A stretch of DNA of 64,000 bases from Vandiemenella viatica (GCA_031002005.1 JARYHS010009186.1:104751992-104815991), one strand, 5' to 3'. Numbered from the stretch's first letter, positions 23,165 through 33,621 are shown. The notes: generated from the sequence alone by a model not told the origin. Numbers and translations: made by a program.

Positions 23165-23850
23165 GGTGGTGCTTAAGGGCGCGTCGACAACGGTGTCATT
23201 AGCGCCCAAACAATATTCGGCTAAGCAATGTGGCTTAAAATTAACAGTATTACCGTTTGTATGGCCGACTGTATGGGGGTCGGCCACACAGCCGGAAAAT
23301 ATAAATAAAATACGAAAATGTTGGCTGTAAGGGGGCCATTAAAAATAAGAACTTAACAAACCATATCTGGTTGGCTGTAAAGAGGCCAACCAGATATAAA
23401 AGCTTACAACTAATAATACGACAAGAATAGAAACTATGTACATGGTTGAGTGGCTGTAAAATGGACACTCATCCCCCTCAATATTGTTGTTTTTGCGGCT
23501 TTAGGGTGCGTCGAATGCAAAGTCATTAGCGCCCTAACAATGACCAGCTAATAATTTGGCTAAAAATATACTAAAATACCATCTACATGGTCGACTGTAA
23601 AGGGGTCGGCCATTCAGACAGCAAATAAAATAAATCATAAAATCTGACGTGGATTCAAAGCGGCCACCAGGATTTAAGACAGTACAACACCTGGATGGCT
23701 CCAAAGGGGCCAGAAAGGTTCACAAGAGGATTAAAAACACTACATGTCTCCCTGGCTGTATAGTGGCCAGCAAGACATTAATTATATCATTGAAAAAATA
23801 AAAAAAACAATGCATGTGGATGGGTGGCTGTAAAGAGGCCACCCATCCAT
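23165..23850 (-). repeat. array of nine constant-loop hairpins in two tandem units
   Basis: On the plus strand each hairpin has the core GGC-TGTAAAGRG-GCC or GAC-loop-GTC. Loops start at 23270, 23326, 23376, 23455, 23596, 23654, 23700, 23757 and 23829. Stem sequences differ but stay paired: TGGCCGAC/GTCGGCCA at 23262, a 13-bp perfect stem at 23363-23397, a 9-bp stem with one G-U pair at 23587, and a 12-bp perfect stem at 23817-23849. Hairpins at 23326, 23654 and 23700 have decayed to about four pairs. Each unit also holds a longer GGGCGC...GCGCCC-type stem (23173-23205 and 23503-23537). Units begin about 330 bp apart. Confidence 0.85.
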
Positions 23851-23854
23851 CATC

Positions 23855-25320
23855 CTACCTGTTTAGTTTCACCCGCCCCCGTTCGGGTGGGTCTTCGGTC
23901 ACTATCTGCTGAGGAACGGGACCGGGCTCGTCCACCAGCATTTCAGTTTCTTCTGGCTCCGAAGAGACAGACATCTCCGACTCAGCCAACTCACCAAACA
24001 CCTCTTTGGCTTTCTTCTTCCTCGCACTCTTTCCCTTGTTTTCCCTACTACCAGGTAACCTGGGAGGGGACGAAGAGGGGTTTTCACAAACTGAGTTGGG
24101 TCCGTCTGCCTGAACTTCGGGCACCGGGCCTTCTGATCGCCTTCATTAGTATTGGTAGCAGAAGGTGTTGCTACTCCTTTCACTGCACGTGGTGGAATTG
24201 GAGGTGCAATGACTTTAATTGGTAATGCTGGTGGAACCTTCACTATTGCTGCTGGTGTGGTCGAGGTCGCAGACGTGCTGCTACCAACGTCCGCAGTCTT
24301 AGATGTAACAACCTTAGCGGATTTTGCACCGCATTTGCACTGACATGGTGATAGTCTGCAACGGACGTCTGGGTAGCAACACTCTGCTTCCTGACGGGAG
24401 CTTAAGCCATCTTAGCAAAACTAGTTCCAAAAATTGGAGCGGCGGGCGACTTGGCCTACTTTTTAGCTTCCCCATAGGGAATCCCTCTTTGGTCTTCACC
24501 TCCTGTATCTTGCGCTCTTCAAGATACACTTGACACTCCCTACTCCAGGCAGGGTGCGACCCGGAGCAGTTGACGCACACCTGTGGGAGCGTGCAACTAA
24601 CACCAGGCTCATGTGCGCCCTTGCCGCATCTACCACAGGTGGGGTTACCTTTGCACGACGTCGACGTATTTCCGAACCGCTGACACTGGTAACAGCGCAT
24701 CAGGTCCGGAACATACGGACGGACGTTCAGATTTATGTAGCCTGCATTGATGTTCTTTGGCAGTACTAGAGTGTCAAACGTCAGGACGAAGGTGGCAGTT
24801 TTTTCAATACTGCCACTAACCCTTCGCGTTATCTGACGTACCTCGACCACTTTCTGATCCTGCCACTCCTTAACCAGTTCCTCGGTCCCAATATCTATTA
24901 TGTCGCGGCAGGTGAGAACGCCTTTGGTACAATTCAGGGATTTGTGAAGTTCGCAAGTAACAGCGAACTATCAGAGCTTCACACAGTTAAGGACTAGGGT
25001 AGCTTCTCTACTGGTGGATGTTTCCAGCAGCAGCATCCCGTTCCTCAGCTTCTTTAAAGAATTCAGGGTCCCTACCAGTCTTTGTAATCATTTTTGAATG
25101 TAGAAAGGCGAAACTTTCTCGAATGATCCTTCCGTTCTTTCCATTACAACAAAGGTGTTCGCAAGCGAACATACCTTTCCGTTACTGTCATTTTCTGAAG
25201 CGGGCGGGCTATCAACCCTCACCCGCTTCTTATAACTGGGTGTAATTATATTAGCCTGCGGCACACCCGTACCGCAGGTTTTATTGGTTTTCTTGTGAGC
25301 TGGAATTTTGGTCCCACGAG
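23855..25320 (-). pseudogene. LINE ORF1 (gag-like, CCHC zinc knuckles), broken
   Basis: The minus-strand translation starts with a basic, Ser/Pro-rich segment. It continues through the N-terminal gag domain (LHKSLNCTKGVL, DIGTEELVKEWQ, QITRRVSG), then VRPYVPDLMRCYQCQRFGNT. The zinc-knuckle series follows: CYQCQRFG...C, CGRCGKGAHEPGVSC and CVNCSGSHPAWSREC, and then a YLEERKIQEVK stretch. This is the PRE_C2HC-type layout of I/Jockey ORF1 proteins, nucleic-acid chaperones that coat the retrotransposon RNA. Stops interrupt it at about 25100 and 24975, and frameshifts near 24360 and 24110 break the Pro/Ala/Thr-rich and acidic C-terminal tail, which ends RGRVKLNR at 23855. The protein cannot be made intact. 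No ORF2 follows. Confidence 0.85.
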
Positions 25321-25700
25321 TATAACCAATTTAAAATGAAATGTTAATACTACAGGGGTGCGCAGGTGCCCCTGAGGTTGCACGCTAGCGAGTGATTTCC
25401 CTCATCACCCATTCGCCTCATCGGCACGTGTCTGACCTTGAGGGTATTTTTGTAGAGGTTTGTTCCGTCCTCGCGATCCGGGCGATGAAGCCAAGATCAC
25501 CGATCTCCAAGGCACACAACGTTCCACCATCATGTCATACGATGGTTGTTGGAGCTTACGGTGTGGGAACCTTGCGGCGCTCACAAGTTTCCAGCTCGGG
25601 CACCGTGGGTTCGCCAAACCCGTACCTGGCACTTGCGTACCAGGCCCCTGCGGGGACATTTTCCGTACTTCAAATTACTTTCATGTTCCTGTATCACCCT

Positions 25701-27821
25701 ACCGGTGCTTTTTCTCCTCTCATCTCATTCACTTCATCACCTCAAGCCATTCCATTCCTTCAATAATAATCCTCTTCCAAAAATCTTTCGTAGACTAGTT
25801 TTCACTTTTTCTTCTTGCTGTCAGAGATTCTTCAAAAAATATCTGATTAGTATTTTACATTTATTACACATAAAATAAAGATTTTTCAATTTCACTTTTA
25901 CATTTCACAAAGCAACAAGACGTATGACCGTTGCAAACGGAAAGTAATTTGGCCATGGCCTACTTAAAAAAAAATAACAAAAAATAAAAACTTCATTCGC
26001 CTGGAATTATTTCTGAAAACCACAGAAAACAGAAATCTTGGTGTTTGACCGGGATTTGCATCCACTTCTTCTAGAATTCCAGGCCACAGTGATAACGATT
26101 AACCCACCAAACTCAGTATACTGTTCATTCTAAGACCACCCGTTTGCTTCTTAAACTTTTTTAGAAAACCATGTATAAAATCTATTTTTTTAGGAGTTAT
26201 AATTACTAAATTTGGATATCAGTGTTTTTGTTAAAACTATACGATGGTATAGAAGAATTATAGCGTTAATGAATCATTTTAATTCCAAGAATTGAAGGCA
26301 TCTTAGAACCAACTTATTTGCGTGTTCTGGGTCTACGGATGTTTTGTAGATTTATTTTATAGTCATTTTATTGCGCTTCGTCCCTTTAATTCTTATTGCT
26401 TAGGAAATCGAGTATAACCAAACTATCTTCTGTCTTTTAACTCTCATATAGCTTTAGGTAGCTCGACTATTTTTTCCCATCCTCGATGATTAACTGTGGG
26501 GAAAAATGAAGACACAAGATCATTCTCCCCTTGATCCTCGGTGACCTGCGAAGCATATTCTGGAAATGATTTGAGTTTCTATCTAGTTTTATTTCTGATG
26601 GTATTCGATACTTACCTCCGCCGATTTTCCACGGTAAATACTCACCCAATAACGCAGTGAAGCTAAGACACCAAAACATTTGATAATAACTTGTTACGAT
26701 GTATCATGTTTCTAATTAAATAGACGATTTACAGAGGTTAATAATGATGAGACAGAAATAATTGTGCCAGATTACTCAAAACAGATTCGAATATTTATTG
26801 TTTCATCTATGGGGACAAACAGCAAAGACAGGTATATTTTACTGCAATAACGATGGCTGATTCGTATGGGTTGCGGTTCTTGTCATATTTTACAGCCACG
26901 ACAGCAAGCAGGTGTGGTTGCAAAGTACGTCACAAGTTCAGTTCGCAGAAATTGCCAGGTATTCAACGATTTCGTCATAGTTACTCACAAATTACTGTTC
27001 AATACTTCATTCACAAAAATGACGGATATTCGGAGCTTATTGTACGAGATAATTGTGGTCTTCAAAGATACTCAGATATGTTCAATCACAGATATAACAG
27101 AAACATTAGAGCATGTTTTACAATCTACACCCTGGTTTGTCTATATCAAGCAGAAATCCTAAACAAAAAGTTCTGTAAGATCTAACTGTAATGATTATTA
27201 ACGTCTTATTTGAAATCTACTGCTGTTAAACAAGTTTTATGGGTCTACAAAGGAACATACAGAACAGTCAACATTGCCAAATCCATTGAAAATGACAACA
27301 TGCAAAACGTGGCTCAACATAACTGATCCACTATTTTTACAACTACATGCATTTCCTAGATGACATAAGCACAATACGGTCGAGACATTCAGGATTACGC
27401 TTTTTTTATACACTGAGCAACGCTTTTTATATGTATTTTATCATACTGTGAAATTTAAACATCAAGATGTAAGGAAAAGTTGTTTCAACATTCTTCTGCT
27501 TAAGACACACGCCTTAAAAGCATCTATTCAGTATATAATCATTAATCTCTTATAATACCAGATCATTCGTCAATATAACAGATTTCTAACAGAAGTATCT
27601 GGAGAATCCACCATACTTAAGTTTCATTTATACGCTGCAGTAAATTTTGAGGCAAGCTGACCAACCCATTTAAATCAGCACCGTGTAACTACTAACATTT
27701 ATACACCAAAAAACCGCAATACAAACATTTGCACTGTTTCCTCGGTTCAACAAAGAGTCACTTTCCAGTTCACAACACAACGACGGACGCGGGGGGTGGG
27801 GCGTCCTCAACGACTGCACTG
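25701..27821. other. unassigned; one tRNA-like SINE head at 26040-26110
   Basis: On the minus strand, GGTGGGTTAATCGTTATCAC, then CTAGAAGAAGTGGATGCAAATCCCGG (box B-like GGATGCAAATCC), form a degraded tRNA-derived head. The segment just left of 27822 should contain the 3' UTR of the Beat-like gene on the minus strand; no clear polyadenylation signal was chosen. The remainder is unassigned. Confidence 0.45.
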
Positions 27822-27886
27822 CTACCTGGTGGCGGTCGCCAGCACTAGGGCTGCCGCCACGGCGCCCGGTGAAGCCAGACCTGACC
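27822..27886 (-). CDS. beat: Beat-like gene, terminal coding exon
   Basis: On the minus strand an acceptor (TTCTGTTTGTTACAG) ends at 27887. The exon then supplies two bases that complete a Gly codon split by the phase-1 intron, followed by SGLASPGAVAAALVLATATR and a TAG stop at 27822-27824. The product ends in a Gly/Ser hinge and a short hydrophobic stretch. This is consistent with a GPI-attachment signal or weak membrane anchor, and several Beat-family proteins are thought to be membrane-tethered. The acceptor, the phase match to the donor at 31204 and the immediate hydrophobic C-terminus are the evidence. Alone the exon is too short to prove homology. The 3' UTR would continue leftwards. 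Confidence 0.6.
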
Positions 27887-28185
27887 CTGTAACAAACAGA
27901 AACACAATCTGCAGGCCAATTCGGTTAGCTAACAGACTAACAACGCATGTGCTGTTTTATCATACTGGTGTTAGTTCCAACGCAAACAGACACGTAATGG
28001 AGAGGCAAAAGTTTCCTTACAATAGAAAGGTTTATAAATTGATACGATTAGATTCAAACGAACTTCAAATTTCTTGGAGAGAAAGGCTTGCATTCTTTGC
28101 GTTGTGAATTCTACAGAAAAATAATACTAAGTGGATTCTATGACAATATTAAGCAAGACACCAAAAAGAGGAGCATCCGATTTTG

Positions 28186-28450
28186 TTTATTAGTGCTGGT
28201 TGGTTTCGTCATCCTTGGTTTGGTCATCGTCGGTGGCGTCATCATTGATGGCTTCATCGTCGGTGGCGTCATCGTCTGTAGCGTCATCGTCGGTGGCGTA
28301 ATCGTCGGTAACGTCATCGTCGGTTTCGTCATCGTCTGTGGCGTTATCGTCGGTGGCATCATCGTCGGTGGCGTCATCGTCGGAACCGCCAACTTTGAAG
28401 TCATAGTCGTCGTCAGCGGCAGCAGCGTCATCGTCGACGTTATCGTTGCT
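28186..28450. repeat. 15-bp minisatellite GTCATCGTCGGTGGC
   Basis: About 12-14 imperfect units lie between 28200 and 28390, flanked by related GTCGTC words. Because 15 is a multiple of 3, several frames stay open. On the minus strand one reads as acidic DDATD repeats preceded by DDDYDFKVGG and ending NQH-stop. In the phase required by the flanking Beat exons this segment would hit a stop just after its possible acceptor, so it is not an alternative exon of that gene. Confidence 0.85.
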
Positions 28451-28509
28451 TTCTAAGTTCGGCGCACCGCTTGATAATCCGGCTAAGAATTTATGAGAAA
28501 TCCGCTAAA

Positions 28510-28600
28510 TAATATGAGAAACGCAAGGATATTCCGTGGTTTGGATTCCACGTTAAACTGTTGCTTCTGCCACCACAGAAGCAACTGCGCGATAATCTAA
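28510..28600 (+). repeat. SINE body fragment (second SINE family)
   Basis: TATTCCGTGGTTTGGATTCC and ACGTTAAACTGTTGCTTCTG match the body of the SINE at 11600-11875. The tRNA head is missing. Confidence 0.65.
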
Positions 28601-29689
28601 ACTCTGTATTTATGACACTTTATAACTTTTTCTCATATAACAATGTTGCCTCTTGCAGTCAGAAGACGTAATGGAATGAGATTCATCTTAGCAGTCATAT
28701 ATCAACAATGACATAAGGAATCGACAAGTTCGTGTTCTCCAGTCTTCCTTAGTACAAATACAACCGCATAACCAACAAGAGGTGTCTGTATTAAAACAAG
28801 CATCGAAGTGAAAGGTTGCGACAGGCTGGGTCGACGAGCATATCGTGCAGGAGGATCACATTCACATATCCATCACTGAAGCAGGCGTAATGATTGATCT
28901 TCACGCGCTTGACAGTACTTGATGAATGAAATTAAGCTTAAATACACAGTAAATATCAGGAAAAAAAGTAAAACTGAAGATTTAAAACCTGAAACACCTA
29001 TGAACTGTACGGTGAATATCGAGAAATGATCGATGTTTTATCATTTTATTGTAATCACAATGTCCAATAACATAACATAATATTTGTTTTTGGGTATATT
29101 TCATAACAAAAAATAGTTAAGCACCCAGAAGAAGTGGTCTAATATATAAATAGTGACAGACATGTTCAAAGAGTGATTGGCTTAACACAGAGCTAACAGA
29201 AGGCATGAGTAGTTACTTCAGAAGTGTAAGAACAGTGAGGGGGAGCAGTGGCTGTGCGTCCAGCAATCAGTCAACACCATCAGAATACGTCACCAGACAT
29301 GTCAGATGCCTCGTGGTTGTATCAGATAATATTTGCGTCACCTGTAGAAGTTTTATATGGATTTCATTGTGAGATGTTATGAGGTCGAGTGATCGTATTC
29401 TGTCATGTAGGCACGAAGATGCTACACGAGTCTGGTGTTAGAACAAAAATGAACTCAAGGACACCAACATAATTTGTAAATGTTCATATTGCCATACCAA
29501 GAGAGGATCGTCCTAAGACACGTCATGTATCACGCAACCCAAAGACATCTGCATCTGCCATCCGGATACAGGTATTGGACTTTGTACAACACTCTGTGTC
29601 ATCCCATACCGTTTCTTGACTTCTGACATTGGCCAAACTGCAGGCACATCTTTCCAACGTTCGGCTTCCATTAACACTGTATCATAGGT

Positions 29690-30260
29690 GACTGCGTTTG
29701 GAATCGTGATGTACCCAGCTGGCACTGATGGAAGACGGGCATCGCCTCATCTTGTTAAGCATTGAATCACAATTTTTTCTGACCATAGATGACAACCCTA
29801 TTTGCGCATGGTGGCAATGAAGGAGGATTAATTCTGGCAATATTGGGCAGAAACATACCAGCAAAACTCATGGAATAACGGTTTTTGGAGTCATCAGATA
29901 TGACTTAAGTCCCCCCCCCCCCTCCCTTGGTAGTTATTCGCTATCATAGTAACATTATTCAGTCACTTGTATTTCAACAGACAATGCCCATCCACACATG
30001 GCTCCTTTAATGGACTGACATTTTGCGTATGTCTGTCCATAACTGAACATCTGGAAGACCATCTCCAACGACAATTTTAACATATTGTCAATCTGTCAGA
30101 TCTCATAGGCCAGTTACAATAGCTATGAGGCAATTCGCCGCAATAGTGGAAACTAGGCTATATGTCACCGCCCCACATTTATGTGACGAATGTGTCAAGG
30201 CTCAACTTGGTGCAACACCATACTTAGATGGGAGCAGCAGTTTTCCTGTGTACTACAAAC
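29690..30260 (+). pseudogene. Tc1-like transposase fossil in the Beat-like intron
   Basis: The plus-strand translation, with many stops and shifts, gives ESQFFLTIDDNPICAWW and then QKHTSKTHGITVFGVIRYD. These match the DESRFCL..DDNR..VWR and ERHTARTPGVMVWGAISYD blocks of Tc1-like transposases. FQQTMPIHTW near 29978 matches the FQQDNARPH catalytic block, with its Asp lost. A C-terminal QLGATPY-like end lies near 30210. Terminal repeats were not found. It is long dead. Confidence 0.7.
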
Positions 30261-30656
30261 TTCGTTACCCATTTCATCTGATATTGTAATGACTGAAAGA
30301 AAGACAGGCGGCAGTTCAACACCAACAGTTTCATTCCATTATCGCCATTCCTTCTGGGTGCTTAACAATTTCTGTAAGCGAATGTAGATCCGTTTTCTGC
30401 CATCATCAGTAGATGTTCAGTGGTGGCTTGACATTAAAAGCAGTGTCAACTTCCGAAACGCTGCGAATTTGACGCGGCTAAAAACCCAAGAAGCTTTCTT
30501 TAATTATAAAACACCTTTGAAGGAATCTAATGTGTTGGTTTCGCCATCCAGCAGGGATGGATTGAAACCTACAAATACGATATCTGTAGTCTGTACCCTT
30601 GCCTGTAGTTGAACAATAACCGTAACTTTATCGCCACTTGCAGTGAAACACTTAAC

Positions 30657-31015
30657 CCGCGTTCCCACGACGTCTTGTAACGAAGGCGGGACGGGACGGG
30701 ACCTCATTAGCCGAATTGTAGGGACGAGCGCGCGCCACAGGTTAGCCCTCTCTTACCTCACCGCCACCTCCCCACCACCTTGCCTAGTGTCGTTTGGCAC
30801 AGAGCATTTTACAGCAACAGAAGGGGTGCGCACCGCTGGTGCAAACCGATGGCAACAGCGCTCCACTACGCACGCCTGTGATGTTTACCGACAAAGAGTG
30901 AGTAGCTGCGTCTCGTCACCGCTAGTAGAGGCGGCCTGTTCCCATGGCATGTTGTTAAGTATTCGTCCCGTCCGGTCCCGTCCCGCCTTCGTTACAAGAC
31001 GTCGTGGGAACGCGG
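30657..31015. mobile_element. GC-rich MITE with 41-bp perfect terminal inverted repeats
   Basis: Bases 30657-30697 and 30975-31015 are perfect inverted repeats beginning CCGCGTTCCCACGACGTCTT and ending in GGGACGGGAC. The 277-bp interior is GC-rich and non-coding. The immediate flanks are TTAA on the left (30652-30655) and TTTA on the right (31017-31020). This would fit a piggyBac-type TTAA site with one change, but the superfamily is uncertain. It lies in the intron less than 200 bp from the Beat-like exon. Confidence 0.85.
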
Positions 31016-31204
31016 CTTTACCTCGACCGAACGGATGACTTTAAACTGTAATGATTTCATGCTACTGGCTGTTTGAGATTTAATTGGTGGTATCATCACA
31101 CCTATGCAGTCTGACACAAGTCATAAAAAAGAATGAAATGTCGGTCCCATGTAACTTCACTGTGTTTTTTCAGGACAACTGTAGCTGCTGCAGCATTTCC
31201 TTAC

Positions 31205-31436
31205 CCGAGTGACTGTGTCCGAGGACAGAAGCGATCTTGGGCGGTGCCTCATCGCTCAGGTCGACGGACTCGCTGCTGCGCCGGTACACGCCGAAGATGG
31301 AGGCTACGCAGCGTAGGCGCAGCACCGCGTCTGGGAAGGCCAGCCCCGAAGAGGGGAGCTCGAGCGTGGAGCGGGACAGCTGTCGACCAGCACCCCCCGG
31401 CTCCGCGGACACCACCGTGGGCGACGAGTTGGGAAT
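31205..31436 (-). CDS. beat: Beat-like (beaten path family) immunoglobulin-domain exon
   Basis: On the minus strand a pyrimidine-rich acceptor (GCGCTGTTGTTGTTGCAG) precedes 31436, and a GTAAGG donor follows 31205, giving a 232-bp exon of 77 codons plus one base (phase 0 to phase 1). It is GC-rich, unlike its surroundings. The translation includes RSTLELPSSGLAFPDAVLRL, then RCVASIFGVYRRSSESVDLS, then PPKIASVLG. The layout S-x-L-x-L, a short loop, L-R-C-x-A-x-I, then VYxRSSES resembles the C-terminal half of the second Ig domain of Beat proteins. These are insect cell-surface or secreted receptors for Sidestep-family ligands in axon guidance. The partner Cys would be in an upstream exon not found here. 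Another Ig-superfamily member is possible. Confidence 0.68.
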
Positions 31437-31888
31437 CTGCAACAACAACAGCGCAAGGTCGTTTTACAGAAACAGCATGGTTAAAACTACAGGCAGCATA
31501 ATCCCACAGAGATATTAATCTGATTGTAAACCGTTTCCCGCAGTTGCTGAACAAAAGATCTTACAAATAAAATTCCTTCTACAAACAACTATCGTGCTTC
31601 ACATGTCTAATCGGTTTCCTACAGTCTACCTACATAAAGCCACAGGTGTTCCACCCCTGGAGGACAGGATTGTACAGCTTACAAAATCCTTCTACAAGGC
31701 CACTAGAAAGTCGACAAATCCGCTTTTAATCAACTTAGGGCAAAAGTGTAACACATATGATACGCACCACCCCCCTGTCTATCCTGAGAAATGACAAATA
31801 AAAGACAGAGCAACAACAATACCTAACCTCAAGTAAGGACATGCCATCTAGAATGCCTGGAGGAAACGTCTAAGACAAAACCTGCCGT
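31437..31888. other. unassigned; intron or upstream sequence of the Beat-like gene
   Basis: It contains the splice acceptor region of the exon ending at 31436. No other exon is seen. Confidence 0.45.
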
Positions 31889-32605
31889 AAATGGCAGCTT
31901 ACAGTTAATTGCAAAAGTTCAAGGCAATGCGAATAAGTAACAAAAAGAATCATTTTGCTCACGAGTACAAAGTAAACAATTCAGTTGTTGACACGGTTGA
32001 TTCCCTTAAGTATCTGGGGTTAATGGTACAAAGCAACATGAAATGGGACTTGCGCATAACTTCCGTCGTTGGCAAAGCAAATTCTAAATTACGATTCATA
32101 GGTCGTATTCTGAGGAATTTTAATGCTCATACAAAGGAAATAGCGTATAAAACACTAGTACGTCCGCATCTGGATTACTGCTGTGGAGTTTGGGATCCGT
32201 ATCGCAAGGGCTTGATTGACTTAGTGGAGAGGATACAGTGGAGAGTCACTCGATTCGTGACTGGTTGTTACAGCCCTTACGAAAGCGTCACAGAATTGAT
32301 ACATAGATTGGGATGGGATAGTTTGGAAGACAGACGACGTCTTTTACGTTTAAATTTATTGGAGAATATGCGAAATTCTGTGACCTACGAGTGCAGTGAG
32401 ATACTTCTTCCGCCAACCTATTTGGGTTGCAATGACCGGAGGGATAAGATTCGAGAAATAAGAAGTCGTACTGATGCTTTTAGGTATTCTTTCTTTCCTC
32501 GTGCTATTCGGGATTGGAATGCGCAGAATTAAGATTGGTGCTTAGCACCCTCTGCCACCCACAATGTTTGTGAATTGCAGAGTATAGATATAGATGTAGA
32601 ATTCA
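31889..32605 (+). pseudogene. LINE reverse-transcriptase C-terminal fragment with 3' UTR
   Basis: Starting with WQLTVNCK in one frame and shifting by one base near 31917, the reading frame covers KYLGLMVQSNMKWDL, YKTLVRPHLDYCCGVWDPY, LVERIQWRVTRFVTG, LGWDSLEDRRR and FSFFPRAIRDWN-like residues, with a stop at 32530. The 3' UTR contains TTGGTGCTTAGCACCCTCTG and ends in TATAGATATAGATGTAGA, a (TAGATG)-like tail. It is 5'-truncated downstream of the FADD box. It is the same family as 1079-2281 and 36614-37155. Confidence 0.9.
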
Positions 32606-33621
32606 AGCTGCTTCCAATGAAATAAGAAAAAAAATCTCTGTGCTCCAGTTTTAATTCTTCATCCTTTGTTGTTATTTTTTCTTCCGTTCAATCCAATATT
32701 CCTTCATCATTTCATTATGTTCTTTCCTTCTCCCCTCATACCATTTCGAAGCAGATTTCTTTCCTCTTCTGCCTTGGAATACTTCCAAACTTAACACCTT
32801 CTTTCTAAAGATCTCTCTTTCCATAATTTCCTCTTCTCTTATTTCTTCTTTTATTTATAAACAATATCACAGAGAAGGCGCATTACCTCAGTAATCTTTC
32901 AGATTTGATGTGACGATTATGGACCTGCGCCTTTTACTGAAGCTGCATATATTTCGATGAAACAGCTACTTTTCGTGGAAATTTTTGTAATCAGATGTAT
33001 TACGGGTTAGGTGGTTATAGTCTAAACCACTAAAAATACGCCGTACCTTTGTTTAATGTGGAGTCCAATTACGTCAATAAGCCATTAGTTTACGACGGGC
33101 GTATCAATGCAAGAAATAAGCAGGGACGGTTCGCAGTTGACCCAATCTTCAAGGATCCACATTTAAACGGGGACAGTTCGCATGCTCCGTAAAGAAAAAA
33201 ATAAATGCGCTCCTGTTCGGTGTAAGGGGGACAAAATCTGCTCACAAATTTCCTGTCCTATCGAGAGGTTACAGAGTATTTCTCGTTATAAGTCTTGTCC
33301 GAAATACACTCAATTTTAGTTCTAAATTGGCCTGATGTTAACGAGAAGTAGTGATTTTAAAGAACGATGGAAGAAGGGGGTGTGAAACAAGATGTTATGA
33401 GGATACACAGTCATTTTTATGCATAATTCATAAAACAAAGAACCAACAAAAATTATTGTTACGCAAAGGATTTATAATAGCAGAGCGCAATTTGTCATGA
33501 TGTCTGCAAAGACCAACGCGTGATTGAAATTTTGTGTCTTTTGCTTCCTTTGTAAGGAAGGTTAAAAAAGGAAGAAGTAAATGCCTCTGAGTGAGAAATC
33601 CTAGATACTCCTTCACACATG
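32606..33621. other. unassigned sequence
   Basis: A pyrimidine-rich stretch lies at 32640-32860. No gene is supported. Confidence 0.5.

Larger units (their letters stand above)
23148..25700 (-). mobile_element. ORF1-only non-LTR retrotransposon (I/Jockey type) with structured 3' region
   Basis: Read on the minus strand, a GC-rich leader (about 25700-25330) precedes a gag-like ORF1 (about 25320-23855). A 3' region of hairpins follows (23850-23165), and the element ends in a (CAA)n tail (23148-23165 on the plus strand as TTG repeats). No endonuclease or reverse-transcriptase ORF is present. The arrangement resembles half-LINEs that keep ORF1 but lack ORF2. Exact ends and target duplications were not determined; the 5' boundary is approximate. 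Confidence 0.75.
27887..31204 (-). other. intron of the Beat-like gene (phase 1)
   Basis: The donor is GTAAGG at 31204-31199 (minus strand) and the acceptor AG is at 27888-27887. The 3.3-kb intron carries a 15-bp minisatellite, a SINE body fragment, a Tc1 fossil and a GC-rich MITE, all described separately. Confidence 0.55.

Noticed and set aside
22780..23202. 140-codon plus-strand ORF with CCCCCWW residues
   Set aside because: The Cys run is a translation of the (TTG)n tail of the minus-strand LINE, and the rest is AT-rich with an A-rich simple stretch.
23165..23850. Possible CRISPR array or riboswitch series
   Set aside because: The DNA is animal nuclear sequence. Repeats are hairpins with variable stems and irregular spacing, with no identical repeats or unique spacers of fixed length.
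25405..25878. Overlapping plus- and minus-strand ORFs near 25.4-25.9 kb
   Set aside because: They lie over the GC-rich leader of the minus-strand LINE, and no frame shows a domain.
26853..27185. Two overlapping plus-strand ORFs of about 100 codons
   Set aside because: No family motif and two frames equally open. No splice or regulatory support was seen.
28138..28431. TPPTM-repeat protein on the minus strand
   Set aside because: It is one of several frames kept open by a 15-bp tandem repeat, with no independent evidence of coding.
28186..28495. Alternative last exon of the Beat-like gene
   Set aside because: Joined in the required phase after the 31205 donor, the possible acceptor at about 28495 leads to an in-frame stop within a few codons.
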